A DNA stretch of 64,000 nucleotides from Halichondria panicea (GCF_963675165.1 NC_087377.1:13140198-13204197); one strand, 5' to 3'; counted from the first letter of the stretch, positions 45,626-58,916 are shown. The notes: generated by a model not told the origin, from the sequence alone. A program made the numbers and translations.

Positions 45626-46013
45626 ACTGGTCTAACTGCAGGCGGGTCCGACCTAGAGCTGGTCTATACAGTATAGTGACAGCAAGCAAGCGTAAGCATG
45701 ATTGCAGAAAACGTACGGTTAGTTTGTAGCCAATGTAGCCAAGCATTCGTATATGGCTTTGTGGTAGGAGACAATAGCTAGGTTTCATGCAAACAGTTCG
45801 GCATTTGTGGCAAGAAATTGCATGGTTAGTTCCAAAGTTAGTGCATAATTATACTACAGGTGTGTATACTACAGGTGTGTGCAGAGGCAATATACATGTG
45901 TATTATTATTATTAAGTGTTCAGTTCAACGTCGTATATAATTCAACGTGGTAAATTAATATTCGGTTGTGTTGGTTGATGAAGAAAGTTCAAACCACAGT
46001 TAAGTGTAATGGC

Positions 46014-46285
46014 CCCTAGCGGGAACTCCTCAGTGTGGGGAAGGTGTGGGCCGGTCAGTGGCCAGTAAAGGAAACTCCAAGTGTATGTAAACCCCTCGTG
46101 TGGGGAAGATGTGGGCCGGTTAGTGGCCAGTAAAGGAAACTCCCAAGTGTATGGAAACCCCTCAGTGTGGGGAAGGTGTGGGCCGGTCAGTGGCCAGTAA
46201 AGGAAACTCCAAGTGTTGTAGACAGAGTCCCCTCAGGGTGGGAAGGCGGGGGCCGTTCAGTGGCCAGTGGAGGAAACGCTATAAG
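46014..46285. repeat. tandem repeat, ~63 bp unit x4
   Basis: Units contain 'gtgtggggaaggtgtgggcc', 'ggtcagtggccagtaaagg' and 'aaactccaagtgt'. The G-rich strand composition differs from the AT-rich surroundings and continues into the retrotransposon relic that follows. Confidence 0.85.
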
Positions 46286-46599
46286 TGTACGGAAGGTGAG
46301 GGGTCAGTCAGAACATGTCACATTGAACCCAAGTCCCACCGCGCCCCTAACCAATTTTCTCTGGCCGCCCAGTCCCCCCCCCCAAAAAAAAATAGTAGAG
46401 GACATTGAAAAAAAAAATGATAGGTACCATTGCCATGGTGAATAACCTATTGGACAGCAGGCCAGTGATGGAATGTGGAAGAAGAATAGTTAACCCGAAG
46501 TTCACCGGTCTAGGCCTATATACTCATTGTAGTGGCAGTAGGTTTATGGTTTCTGCGTGGGAAACCCGTTGTTATGGAAGGTCCCTATAATATTATAAT

Positions 46600-48860
46600 T
46601 AGAGTGTCATTGTGGCACAGTCATGCAGGTCAGTCAGTATGAATGAAGGGGAGGAGAAAAGTTCTGAATGTGCTTGTGTTGCCCAAAAACCAAATAGTAT
46701 AGACGTATCAGGCAATGGGTCCAGTGTTTCGCCGGATGTTAGGGCGTTTCCACATCCGGTGCCGTATATAAGCCACCTGATCCGGCCGATGACACTGAGA
46801 ATATCCCGGACAATCCACCAAAGGCCGACTGGAAATGGCGAGGGGGTGATACAAAGCCGGGGGTGGTGGCTTATCGTAGTGAAGGCCGGGGCCCACGAGT
46901 TTGGTATGGATAAGTCAGTGTGACAAATGCCATTTTGCTCACATATAGTTTGGCTCAGAATGTGCAAAGGGCGGATGAGATGGGTCAGGTCATGCCTGGT
47001 GGGTACCAAAAGGGCTCACCCAAACTGAGACAGATACTCATGTTTGTAGATAACCTGGATAATAGTGTAATGAGCGTCAAGTGTAAAAAAAAAAAAAAAT
47101 GTATACATGTAGACACGTATGCGGTGTGTGGTTATAGAATATCAACGACTGGGGTTGTCCGACCATCATATAAATGGCTATAACCGGGAGTTGTGACTCA
47201 GGTGAGACACATTTCCCACCCGAATAAGAAAGGAAATATACTTAAATTATATTAGGCTTTGTCCGCCCTCGGGTGAGACCAGTAGGGAGTGGGGAACATT
47301 AAGTTGTATCTTCACTCACTACCCTAATAAGATGGCAGTTTTAACTATAGGAATGTACCTTTGTACGGGGATCTTAGCTGTTTGGAAAAGGTTGGGTTGA
47401 GTGGTTACGAGCAATAGTGACTCCATTGGTGTGGAATCATTGAAAATCAATGTTGGAGGATCACCCTGAGAACTTACCATGAGGGGGATCTAAAACGGTT
47501 TTAGTTTTGTATGTTTCAGATCAGGTGTGTGTCCCTTCGGCCAGACGATGCAGCATCCAGTTAGTATTTGGAAAAGGAAGTGCAGAGGATTGCCATTTTA
47601 AAGTGAGCAGATTAGGGGTTTTTCCCAAGTTAGGGAGGTTGATTGTTGATATCTCTCGGATGGCAAGAGTGTTAATGACGGAATCGACCCGGAGTTGTGT
47701 TTGTTAATGTATATGGCCAAGTGGATGACGTTGTGAAAAGATTGTTGGATTAGGCCAACCTACAGGTTTGGTCCGGTGGTACACCCAGTGGATCAAAGGT
47801 TGTGGGCCATGGAATGAAACGGAAGAGTCTTTATGGACGCAGCATTGTCATTATTTTGGGGCTGAGATCGGCACCCAACACTGTGACCGAGTGTGGATGG
47901 TAAAGCGTCTGGGGGTTGCCACTGTCACTGGTCAAATAGTGTGTTAAATAGGGCTGGTGGCACCGCTTATTGAATATGTGTGGCACTATAATTATTGGGA
48001 TGAATTTATTGTGTGTGGAGCAGATAACTGTGCAATCAGTGGCTTACAGCTGAAAGACATTTGCAGACCTAGCAAAAGAGAAGTAGAAGGTCCCATTTAC
48101 ATTTCTGGGGTTCAAAATTAACTCTGTAGAGGAGCAAGTTCGACTGCCGATGGCAAAAGTAGGGTGTTGTTGGAAGAGTGAATGCAATGTAAAAAAAAAA
48201 ACCAAAAAAAAACCAAAAAACCAAAAAAAAAACCAGAGTTGCTGTCAATCGTTGGGAAGCTGCAGCACACAGCAACAGTAGTTTGGTCGGGATTGCTTGA
48301 CCAAAGTGCCGGTGTCAATAAGTATAAACCAATTGAATGCTGGAGCTCATTCAGAGTTTTGTGTGGTTGGAACGGTATAAAAATGTTGGCTCTCTAAGCA
48401 AGTTGGTCCCCACAACAGTTCTAGCTGACGTCCGAGGCCTCAGGCTGCAGGGGTTGTGTGGCATTTTACGAGGATGAATGGTGTCAACTGGCATATAGAG
48501 TATACTAAAGTAGAGGATAAAACATAACATGGCGATCAAGGAGTTCGTGCCAATTGTGGTGGCGGCGGTATTGGAGGGAAGGCACTGGGAAGAGCGATGG
48601 TAAATTGTCGATGAAATAACCAAGTGGTGGTAGCAGTCATCAAGAGTTGTGCGTGTAAAGACGCTTTTCTCATGCACCTATAATTATGGGCTTTTGTGGA
48701 CAATTTGTCACGAGATCGCTTATCTGATTTTCTCCAGGCACATCAGGAGGCTCAGCGTCTTCCTGTCAGTAGTACCGAGATGTTTGTCCGTAATGGTTAG
48801 CCAAGTTCTCCAGAAGAACCTACAGGGTTGGACAGAATAAGTATAGAGACTTATGTACAT
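46600..48860 (+). mobile_element. DIRS/Ngaro-like retrotransposon, decayed
   Basis: Several plus-strand segments in different frames fit the reverse transcriptase and RNase H of tyrosine-recombinase retrotransposons (DIRS/Ngaro group). At 47660-47880 they read VNDGIDPELCLL, then HPVDQRLWAMEWNGRVFMDA and GLRSAPN. At 48530-48600 they read AIKEFVPIVVAAVLEGRHW, and at 48690-48760 DNLSRDRLSDFLQAHQE. That order matches the family. Frameshifts and stops separate every block and the catalytic aspartate pair of the reverse transcriptase is not seen. I did not find a tyrosine recombinase. The tandem repeat at 46014-46285 may be related to its termini. The copy is dead. Confidence 0.65.
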
Positions 48861-50926
48861 TGTATGGTATTGTGAATGGGTGTCAAAGTAAATAATGTAT
48901 AATTATGTGGTACATGTATCTTACGGCTTATCCTATGGTGTGCACAATAAAAACATACCTGTCAGCAGACTGACATGATTTTGAGGACCCACTATAGACT
49001 GGCCAAGAGGCCGAAACTGCAACTGGTCTAAAAGAGAATACGCAGACTGGGAGTGTGTAGTAGCTCAAAGCGGGTCGGTTTAACAGTAAAATTTGCAAAA
49101 TGGTGAAAGCAGTTCGGGCAAATAGGGGAAACTGAATGAGCCAATTATGTTGTGCATGGGGATGCAGTGTACTGTGTTTTTGGAATCAGAGATTTGAAGA
49201 TAGGGCAATCAAGAAATGGTAGATAATACGTTCCAGGCTTACTGTATAGAACCCGGCACTAAGAGGGCAGCGATGTCATCAAGGTTGATAGAAGGAGGGA
49301 CTCTCATGATCATGCACTCTTCATGAATGGAGAGACACCATCTCACACTGGCAATGGCATAAGGTTTTATTATAAAGTATTCAGCATCACTGCATATTGT
49401 CATTGTTAACCATCACATCATATAATTAGTAAAACCAGTAGGTTTTACATAGGATTGGCAGTGGGTTTGCCTGTGTTTAGCAATATTTCAATTATTTTGA
49501 CTCATGTTCAAACTGTTCTATCTCTGCAGGGAAAGGCCACATCAAGAAACTGGCTGAACAGATAGTTTATTTAGCCTTTTCTCTCTTTGTATCTCTCATT
49601 TCATAATCCATAAACATTTTAATAAATGAATATTTTCATTTTAAAAATTGCACTATTTCGACGTTTCACCGCTCTTTGTCTGACCATAGATTGAAGAGTT
49701 AGAGGGATAGGAAACGGTTTGTATCTCGAGTAACATCCGCGCTACGCTGCGGTTTAATCGAGGCCATCATAACAATATCTATTTCTACACTCAGTGCATA
49801 ATAAACTACAAGTAACTGTGCTTAGTCCGTGCAACTCACTTATATTTCAAGGTCTATACCTATTGTAGTAGTCATAACCAGCACGCTTACACGTTATATG
49901 TTCCAATAGCTCTAAAATAGCCTTGGGAACATATAACTTTATTGGAAAGTCTCTTTTTACTGGGTGTGGTCAGACATTAGCAAGTACTACACGTGGCTCA
50001 TGGACTAGGCGTGTTTTAAGTTGCTGAAAGAGATTATGTCTCGAGGAAACACAGCTTTGGGAGTTACCCGGCAAAAATGTGCTTAATAGCCTCGTTCATA
50101 GGGCGTAGCGCGGATAATTTTCGAGGCTCCACTGCAGATTCAATGTAAAATCATCACGTGCACCACTCCGTTTCCTATCCCTCTAACTCTTCAATCTATG
50201 GTCTGACTGACTAAGTAAGTAAGTGAGTAAGTAAGTAAGTAAGTAAGTAAGTTTCTTGCCCAGCATTTACTCCAAGTACAGCCATCTCCAGGACATTCTG
50301 CACAGGGTTTCCAAACGACTACAACCTGGATTACAAAGCGCTTCTTCAGATTTGTGATTGCTTCCACGAGGCAGATGACCTCTCAGTCTCTATTTCTCTT
50401 ACCTAGACAATTCCGCCATCTTTAATGACTCAGCAATTGCGTTGTGGCCAATAATAATAGATAGGCGTGGCTAATAAACCGTGCGCCTAAAATCAGTGCA
50501 GCAGTGCTTTTCCAGAGCCTGAGGTGTTCCTTTTCTTCACACTGTTCAGCTCTAGCTCCCTTTCTCTGACAGGTATGCTATATGCACTGGCTAGATATCA
50601 TGCTCTTAAAATGGCTGTCATTTAATACTGATTCGCAAATTCAACATAATTATCAAGCAATAAATTATTACTCATTATACTATAATTATTAGTCCAGAGA
50701 TATTCTAGAAGATATCTGATTAGTCCTGTCTTCTCTTCTTGTACTGCCTCTTGACGTTCCACTTATGCATGTCATGATACGTAAACTGTACTGAAAAAGA
50801 AAGGGAATCCGACTAGAAAAACATTTGCAATGTGAAAAATTGCTAGGATTGGCCAGGGGAACCACAAAAAAGCGTGGGAACAAGAAATCAGACGAGAGCA
50901 TAACTCCAATCCGTTACAACGTCATG
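48861..50926. other. no gene seen
   Basis: AT-rich sequence holding a (TAAG)n microsatellite at 50211-50251 and a stretch (50815-50920) related to 16000-16180. It ends at the assembly gap. I see no exon I can support. Confidence 0.5.
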
Positions 50927-51126
50927 NNNNNNNNNNNNNNNNNNNNNNNNNNNNNNNNNNNNNNNNNNNNNNNNNNNNNNNNNNNNNNNNNNNNNNNNNN
51001 NNNNNNNNNNNNNNNNNNNNNNNNNNNNNNNNNNNNNNNNNNNNNNNNNNNNNNNNNNNNNNNNNNNNNNNNNNNNNNNNNNNNNNNNNNNNNNNNNNNN
51101 NNNNNNNNNNNNNNNNNNNNNNNNNN
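50927..51126. other. assembly gap (200 N)
   Basis: Exactly 200 unknown bases. A fixed-size run usually stands for a gap of unknown true length, so features on the two sides should not be assumed to be neighbours. Confidence 0.97.
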
Positions 51127-51591
51127 CCTAGTCTAGGATCACAGTAAAGAAGCCTGGAGTCTTAGAGAAGTATGGCTGTTGGAGTAGGATCCCCATGCAG
51201 AGTCAGCTAACAGAGAATCAACAAACCAGTCACAATTCTAGCTTTCTATTGTAGTGACCCTTTTCCACTGTTCCTGGTACAGGATCACTTCAGCTGTAAA
51301 TACGTAGGGTATCTCGAATAAAGGCCGCGTGCAGTTAGCTAGCTTCAACGCGCAAGTTCAAGCTTCTCGCTTTTATTCTACAACAAAACTGTAACATCAA
51401 AATCTGCCACTATTAACTTGTGTGTGGAGGCTATCCATGCTGTAGACACAGTGCTATGGCATCTAGGTGAGTAGACTCACATATTACAGACAAACAGACA
51501 AAGAAACCAACGTACTACTATGCCTATGGCCGCCCACGCGCGCCTCGGGTAATAAGTGGAGTATGCAGATCTACAATGTATATTATCAATA

Positions 51592-51778
51592 CCGTATAGC
51601 GGGTATATTTTGAGGGTATAAATTTTCGCGGATGTGCCTTTAGAAAATTTTCGTGGAATAGCGCCTTTTTTGCAGCATGCATAGAATATTAAATTCACGG
51701 TTATAAATGTTCGCCGGTTCATGCCTAATCTGCGACGAAAACCATGAACATTTTTATACCCTCGAAATAATTTATACC
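51592..51778. mobile_element. 'TATAGCGG' palindromic MITE
   Basis: The left end 'accgtatagcgggtatattt' and right end 'tttataccctcgaaat' are imperfect inverted repeats with internal 'aaatgttcgc' and 'aaattttcgc' blocks. It is related to 35222-35446. Confidence 0.6.
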
Positions 51779-51839
51779 AGTTTGAAATAGTTGTAGGAAA
51801 CAAGGACACAAAGGGTTTGGAGCATAATTATGGCTTCTA

Positions 51840-52940
51840 CACATTCCTAACAACTTACCAGGATAGAGTTCAGGAATAGATCGACGTGTCTCTTGAACAC
51901 TCTCTTACCCAGCGACTTGGCAAACACTGGCAACTGTGGACAGAGAGAGAGAAAGTGTTAGAGCAACATTGAACACATGCACTCAAGATACCGTATAGTC
52001 ACAACACATAATACAACACAAATACTGTACAAGCATTACATGTTCTGTGGAATGCACTTCTTACAGTGTCAACGAAGAACTGGTGTCTAAGAAATTTCAA
52101 CCCATACACTATCCCTAAAGAAACTGGAGAGCTACTTTCATATATCTTACTCATCTCACCAGTTTGAGCAGTGTCTCCAGGAGGTTGATGTGTTGAGGTA
52201 GTGTCTATGTTGTAGTGTCTCAGCACAGAGGGGGAGGAGGGAGGACACTCGGTCACCACACCCACTCACACCACTTAGCTCTCCAAGCACAATAATGAAA
52301 CTGGAGAGGGGGGTACAAAATTAGTAAAACTGCCTCAATTTACATCACACAACACATTCACAAGCTGTACTCAACCCTTGGATCCACTAGTACCACCACA
52401 TTTATACCACTTGCACATGTACAAAGTACCTTATCAAACACATCTTTGTACATGATCAGTACACCTAATCTACACAACATCAACATACCTTTATCCCATA
52501 CCCCACTACACCCTCAATCACACAGCATATCCACACACACACACACCCTCACTCTTCACTCTTCTCCCACAGCTCTCCCAGTGATAGTGTGAGTCCATAC
52601 ATCCTCCCCTCCTCATGCTGGGGACCAGTGAACCACACCGGTACATCTGCTGGTCTGGGTTGTCATGAATACGATGCACCACGCCAAATACAGCCGGTCC
52701 ATGATCAATATAAGAGGAGCTGAGGAATGGGGAGGAAGAACAGTAATTGAATAATAAATTGCTTCTAATCCCAAAACGTATACTGACTATAATTATACAT
52801 ATACTCAAGATCACCAGCCTCAGGAGTTCCTTTGCCATGCAGTTGATCCTATCTTACATGGTCTGCCAGCTCCTCTAGGTTAATTAATTGGTCTTCCAGA
52901 GTAATTAACTCTTCATCATCCATTAATAGTCAATCAAGCA
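51840..52940 (-). pseudogene. HEAT-like protein, cluster of decayed exons
   Basis: In minus-strand order the pieces are: an acidic exon around 52920-52800 (DDEELITLEDQL), the 'IDHGPAVFGVVHRIHDNPD' exon around 52720-52560, the 'DRVSSLLPLCAETL' exon ending at a 'gtgaga' donor at 52160 with a one-base deletion, and an exon around 51945-51860 reading LPVFAKSLGKRVFKRHVD to a 'gtaagt' donor. Together they give the best view of exon order in the unidentified parent gene. Indels in two of the four show that this copy is not functional. Confidence 0.5.
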
Positions 52941-53019
52941 AGCAAGCAGCTGCAATGAGACAAAACAGGTGGATAATGTCTTGCAATGACCATACAATAT
53001 ACTATTTTCATTTATCTAT

Positions 53020-53400
53020 GGTCCGTTCAACGAAGGGCAACCAAGTTTATCCTAGGAGACTACACCAGAACTACAGACTATACAAAATTCGCCTCACTAA
53101 ACTCAATATGCTCCCACTATATCTATGGTTTGAGCTCCAAGACATCGTGTTCTTAGTAAAGTGTCTTAAATAACCGCCAGACAATGTACAGAGCTGAGTA
53201 CACATCTATAGGTAAACTCAACCACCAGAGCTGCTTCCACTGGTAAGAAGTTCAACCACAAAAGGAGCAGAACCACCAAGGCTATTGTTACAATCGTAGA
53301 CTCGGCTCTATATATTGATCTAACATCGCCCCTAATACAGTGTATCAAAGGGAAACTACGAGCGTACTTATGGAACTACTTTGTGGTAACACTTGACCCT
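53020..53400 (+). mobile_element. LINE 3' fragment, decayed
   Basis: The plus strand reads QRRATKFILGDYTR and then, with shifts, KIRLTKLNMLPLYLWFELQD, matching the LINE at 23031-25799 just past the catalytic region. Several stops are present. Confidence 0.75.
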
Positions 53401-53766
53401 AGCTGGTGAAACTTGCTCATACCATTTAGTATGCCCCTGTGGAATAATTAGTATGTACATCTAGGTCAACAACTCCTTCAATGATTTAGTCTGTCAGCAG
53501 TAAACTTTTCCACAATGTCATGTGAAACTGCATGTATCACACTGTGCATAACTGCTGTAAAGCTCAAATAATAGTAATAATCCTTTCCCAGCGAACCTGG
53601 AAAAGTTCTGTCACTTTAGTTTGCATTTGTGGTTGAAAAGGTCAGCCCAACTCACCAAATTATCGCCGCCCCAATGAAGTGGCCATGGCTTAGAGATGGG
53701 CGCGGGTCAATGGTTGTGCACACTAACCAGTTGATTTTATGCCTTACTGCTGCCTCGACGGAAGCA

Positions 53767-54065
53767 TGTGTAGCCTTTAAAAGCTGCACTCGGTCAACTG
53801 AGCTGCTTAGCAAGCATGTCGACTTGTGAAGTGCCCGTGTACACAAATGGCTTGCTGCTTCGTCTTTATTCTAGTCAGGAAAGTCTACCAATGAGTCCTA
53901 TACAGGCTGTATAGCTGGTTTTTGAAGTGTCCTAAATGAATATAGCTCAGAAAAACTTCAAAGCATGCGCATTCATGACACTATATATATCCGCTACCAC
54001 AGAATCCAATATCAACATTGATACTTGTTGTTGTACAATTTACAACAATTTTGACCAGTAGAGAA
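53767..54065. repeat. dispersed repeat, copy 3 of 3
   Basis: A diverged and partly deleted copy of 1-388, from 'gcctttaaaagctgcactc' to 'caacaattttgaccagtag'. Unlike the first two copies it has lost several internal blocks. Confidence 0.7.
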
Positions 54066-54587
54066 GTAATACAGGGAACCTCTAGCCTCAACTCAGGTCT
54101 TTTGTATTGGTGTATTGCGGCCTGGAATCGAGGCTAGAGAACGTCAGTGACTGTAATAAAGAGGTGAGGCTTTGGGCTGGTCAATCTGGCTGTATGAAAA
54201 TGGGGACCGTGAATAAGCTAACTTCCATGCAGAGATTCCAATCTGGACAAAGTCCACATTATGCACAATGCATTATTGATTTATATAGTGGTCAAGACAA
54301 AGTGTGTTTATCGTAGATAGAACTTACTGTTCTTATTATAGTTTCCTTTCTCAACTTTTCGGTTCTTAGCTCCTTATAGTTTCGTTAGCACGGTCTCTCG
54401 TAATAGTACTAGTGTTTTGTTATTCTAGCTAGCAGCTAGCTTCCCTTCTGGCCACATTAATATTACATGTACAAAAGTGTCTTCGTTAATGATATTCATA
54501 ATCAATTAATGACATCTGTTAATCCGGAAATTTCATGTATTTAGATGGGGTCTGGTCCCGCTCTATTCAGATTAGCGAGGTTCTACT

Positions 54588-54960
54588 ATAGCGGGTGATT
54601 TTCGTGAGGTAAAAATGTCGTTCAACTCAAAAACGGTGATGTTTATTAGTAAAAATTTCGTTTGACTTCACTGCTTGCACTGCATTACATGCGTTCCGGT
54701 AAGCCACGCAAGGGGAAAAATTTCGTGGAGGTCAGTGTATTCTTGTAGCTTATGTAACAACTAGGGTTTCACAATGTTGTGTGGCCTCTATTAATCAGAT
54801 TATGGGATACACGTTAAAGTTTGGTTAAAAATTTGGTTTAAAACAATATTATACAAACTACCCATTTGTATTCGTACAGGTCAGGATGGTGACATTGAAC
54901 ATAAAATTTTCGTCCACTGATACGAAAACCGCTATATACTCACTATATACGGTAATCATG
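54588..54960. mobile_element. 'TATAGCGG' palindromic MITE, diverged
   Basis: It begins 'ctatagcgggtgattttcg' and ends 'gctatatactcactatatac', with internal 'ttttcgtccactgatacgaa'. It is related to 9938-10130 and 59255-59435, and carries the same neighbouring sequence as 10001-10280, which indicates a duplicated segment. Confidence 0.5.
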
Positions 54961-55389
54961 GCAGAAGTTATGCTCTATGAAGCATATGTAGGTGGAGTCA
55001 CCAACATTTTAGTGAATTTTGAAGGACTCGTAAATAAAAAGCCATAATTATGATACATGGCCATGGGGCTAAGGTGTTAGTATGTATGTTTCGTTAGAAA
55101 TCTGAGGGGGTGCTCATTTTTTGTGTTGACTAAAGTTAATTGAGGAATGTCCCATAAACAAAGTAAGTACTTTAAGTGACACAAATTCACACAATGTACA
55201 TGGTATACAATGGATTTTTAGTCAAGCTGAGTGTATGGGTTAATTTGGCTGCATGTGAGTTGAGGGTGACACTGAATGACACAATAAACATACGTGGGTA
55301 CAGTAACAATCGTCCTGTATAAGGAAAGTTAGACTTGAGCCTATGTCATGCCATACAGTGCTATCGATCATAATTATTATTACGCAAAG

Positions 55390-58300
55390 ACTCACATTAG
55401 TTCTATTCTCCCTCTGAGGATTATTCTCCCCAGCAGCTGACAGAGTGAAGTGAGACAGTCCACTCCAGTAGGATATACGTTAGCCTCAATTTACATCATA
55501 CGCTGTACTCAACACTTTGGACACTTGGATCCTTGTGTATCACTAGTGACCACCACATTTATACCACATGCACATCTACAAAAGTCCCTTATCACACACA
55601 TCTTTGTACATGATCAGTACACCTAATCTACACAACATACCTTTATCCCATACCCCACTACACCCTCAATCACATAGCACATCCACACACATCACACACC
55701 CTCACCCTTCACTCTTCTCCCACAGCTCTCCCAGCTTGTGATAGTGTGAGTCTATACATCCTCCCCTCCTCATTTTGGGGGCCAGTGAATCACAAGAGTA
55801 CATCTGCTGGTCTGGGTTGTCATGGACACGATGCACCACCTTAAATACACCCGGTCCAGGATCAATACCAGTGGAGCTGAGGAAGGAGGGGGAAGAACGA
55901 ATATAATTTGCTTCTTATCAAAGTGTATTGCACATCTTTTAAACAGCTGGTTCAGGTAGTAAAACAGTCGAAAGAGCTTTAAGCGCTCAATGTACAACAG
56001 TATTGATTACGAAGCAGCAGCTTACAAGGTTAGAGAAAGAGATAGAGAACTTTGAGTGCTGTAGAAGTGAAGTAAAGATAGAGATAATGTAGTGGTCACC
56101 CATGCATGGTACCGTATTACTAGAATATTTTCATCCACATACAATGAAAAGGTAATAATGAGCTGAGCAAATTTTACAATCTTGAAAACACACCTCAAAT
56201 TATCAGCACAGTCAGTCTGTACAGTGTCTCACCATAGGCCTTGGTAATACTGGTGAGAGCAGCAGCTGTCCCTTGTCTAACTGAGGGTATACTGTCCTCA
56301 ATGTTGGCAAAGAACAGTAGGAACAGTTCATCCAGCCACGGTCTGAGAGTAGGGGAACACCAACAGCCAGTCAGTCAGTACTCTATAATGAAGTACAGTA
56401 CAATTGATCGGAGCACAAAATTAAACAAATTTATGCCATCAAATAAAAGTTCCTGTTACGTTTGCGTTGCAGATTTTTATGGAGCCAGAAAAACGCAAAC
56501 TAAACGTGTATAATATATAGTTAATCACATCAGCACAATGTAACAGGATTGCAAAATAAAACCACATGCAGCCAGTTAGGTCCCATAATACGGTTTCTTA
56601 CTGGGTATGTATAGTGTAAATTGTTTTCGCGTTAGAATAATGAGTACGTCTTTTCTCCACATACAAAAACAATTATGAGCAAACAAGTAACAATCTTGAC
56701 AACATCAACAAATATATAGTAAATTATCAGTACAGACACTAATCACTTAGACACTTGGATCCTTGTGTATACCACATGCACATCTACAAAAGTAAGTGAC
56801 CCCTTATCACACACATGATCAGTACACCTAATCTACAACATCAACATACCTTTATCCCATACCCCACTACACCCTCAATCACATTAGCATATCCACACAC
56901 ATCACACACCCTCACTCTCTCCCACGGCTCTCCTGGCTTGTGAGAGTCCATACATCCTCCCCTCCTCATTTTGGGGGCCAGTGAACCACACGAGTACATC
57001 TGCTGGTCTGGGTTGTCATGGACACGATGCACCACCTTAAATACACCCGGTCCAGGATCAATACCAGTGGAGCTGAGGAAGGAGGGGGAAGAACGAATAT
57101 AATTTGCTTCTTATCAAAGTGTATTGCACATCTTTTAAACAGCTGGTTCAGGTAGTAAAACAGTCGAAAGAGCTTTAAGCGCTCAATGTACAACAGTATT
57201 GATTACGAAGCAGCAGCTTACAAGGTTAGAGAAAGAGATAGAGAACTTTGAGTGCTGTAGAAGTGAAGTAAAGATAGAGATAATGTATAGTGGTCACCCG
57301 TGCATGGTATCGTATTACTAGAATATTTTGCTGGTGAAAACCCTTTTGCGAATGAGCCAAATCAGCAGAAAATTTGACCCTAACTATTGCGTTCTGGCAA
57401 GGATCGTGTGTATTTATTTAGGTTTTGCGGATTTATTGTTGCGGATTGATCAACCATCGCAAAGTTCGCAAATGTTTGATGCATGCTTGCAAAACATTCT
57501 AGCATATAATACGGTAGTTAGTGGTCACCCACAACTTGATGATCTGTTACAGAACACAAAGGATTCGGAATTAAGGTGATACACTTTATACTAGCTAAAC
57601 TGCAACAGGTTTGCAAAATACAACCACAACCAGCTAGGTCCATAATACAGTATATTCAAAGGTTTTTTAAGGGGCCTTTATACTTGTAGTGTTGTTTTCA
57701 CACAGTCAGCTAGTGAAAAAAGAGCACGACTATTCTCCACATACAATGAAAAGGTAATAATGAGCTGAGCAAATTTTACAATCTTGAAAACACACTTCAA
57801 ATTATCAGCACAGTCTACAGTCTGTACAGTGTCTCACCACAGGCCTTGGTGACGCTGGTGAGAGCAGCAGCTGTCCCTTGTCTAACTGAGGGTATGCTGT
57901 CCTCAAGGTTGGCAAAGAACAGTAGGAACAGTTCATCCAGCCACAATCTGAGGAGAGTAGGGGAACACCAACAGCCAGCAGTCAGTACTCTATAATGAAG
58001 TACAGTACAATTGATCGGAGCACAAAATCAAACAATTTTATGCCCTCAAATAAAAGTTTCTGTTATATTTGCGTTGCATGTTTTTATGGAGCCAAAAAAA
58101 CGCAAACTGAACGGTAGCGTATTATTCATAAATGCACCGTAATTACGTATAATTATTGTCCTATGGAGAAATTGCTGAGGTAGCAATATTATTCTGTACG
58201 TAGCTATAGCTAGTAACTTTACTAGTGTGTGTCCAGGGGCACATGGGCACATGAAAAGCAATGGGGAGACTGCAGAATTAACTCAATACATTGTATATGC

Positions 58301-58760
58301 AAGGCTGGAAGAAGAGAAAGTTGGCAGTAACGAATGTTCTACTCAAACTATAACCTCCAAACAAAAGGAAAACCTCTCTATCATATCTAAACGATAATAA
58401 TTGTAGGTGTTTGTAAATGGTAAGCATCAGTCAATCAATAAACACAATCTGTACTAGGGTGGGTAGATTTGGTAAAGGCCTAAGAATAATAAGCAACAAT
58501 CACTCTGCATGATCCAAACAGACGGTAAAGACCCACTACACTAAAAACATTAAGTGAGACAACAATTAGGGTCGAACTGCATGCATGTGTGTGTATGGGG
58601 AGGGGTAGTAATAAGTCAATAAATGCATTAAAATGAAACAAAGGAAGATTCATGTTTGCCTGTTTACGTAAATGTTGTTAGAATGAATAGCTTGTATACA
58701 GTCCCACTTACTCATTACCACTAGATTTACCACATGCCAATCTAATGTAGTGACTGCATA
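55390..58760 (-). pseudogene. HEAT-like protein, tandemly duplicated exon block
   Basis: Minus-strand exons occur twice: the 'STGIDPGPGVFKVVHRVHD' exon at about 57090-56900 and again at 55890-55720, and the 'LWLDELFLLFFANLEDSIPS' exon at about 57955-57840 and again at 56345-56230. A truncated copy of the 'VDCLTSLCQLLGR' exon is at 55475-55390. The first and second blocks are nearly identical over 500 bases (55540-56110 and 56760-57310). The LWLDEL exon has classic HEAT-like features (paired helices, then VRQGTAAALTSV) and is open in the copy at 57.9 kb. No complete gene is seen and I cannot name the parent. Confidence 0.5.
57308..57535. mobile_element. miniature element with 'CGTATTACTAGAATATTTTG' ends
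   Basis: The left end 'cgtattactagaatattttg' and right end 'caaaacattctagcatataa' are imperfect inverted repeats with TA at the borders. It is related to 26813-27002 and lies inside the duplicated HEAT-like block. Confidence 0.65.
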
Positions 58761-58916
58761 CTCACCAGCCTTAGGAGTTCCTTTGCCAGTTGCTCCTCGT
58801 GATAGCCCCATGTATCATAATTATGGTTTCTTATTTACGAATCCTGCAAAATTCACTAAAATGTTGGTGACTCGGCCACCTACATTCTTCATAGAGCATA
58901 ATTTCTGCCAATTACC

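Noticed and set aside
46599-47183. Several overlapping open frames of 60-136 residues on both strands
   Set aside because: They overlap in conflicting frames in a G-rich decayed retrotransposon and none matches a family I recognise.
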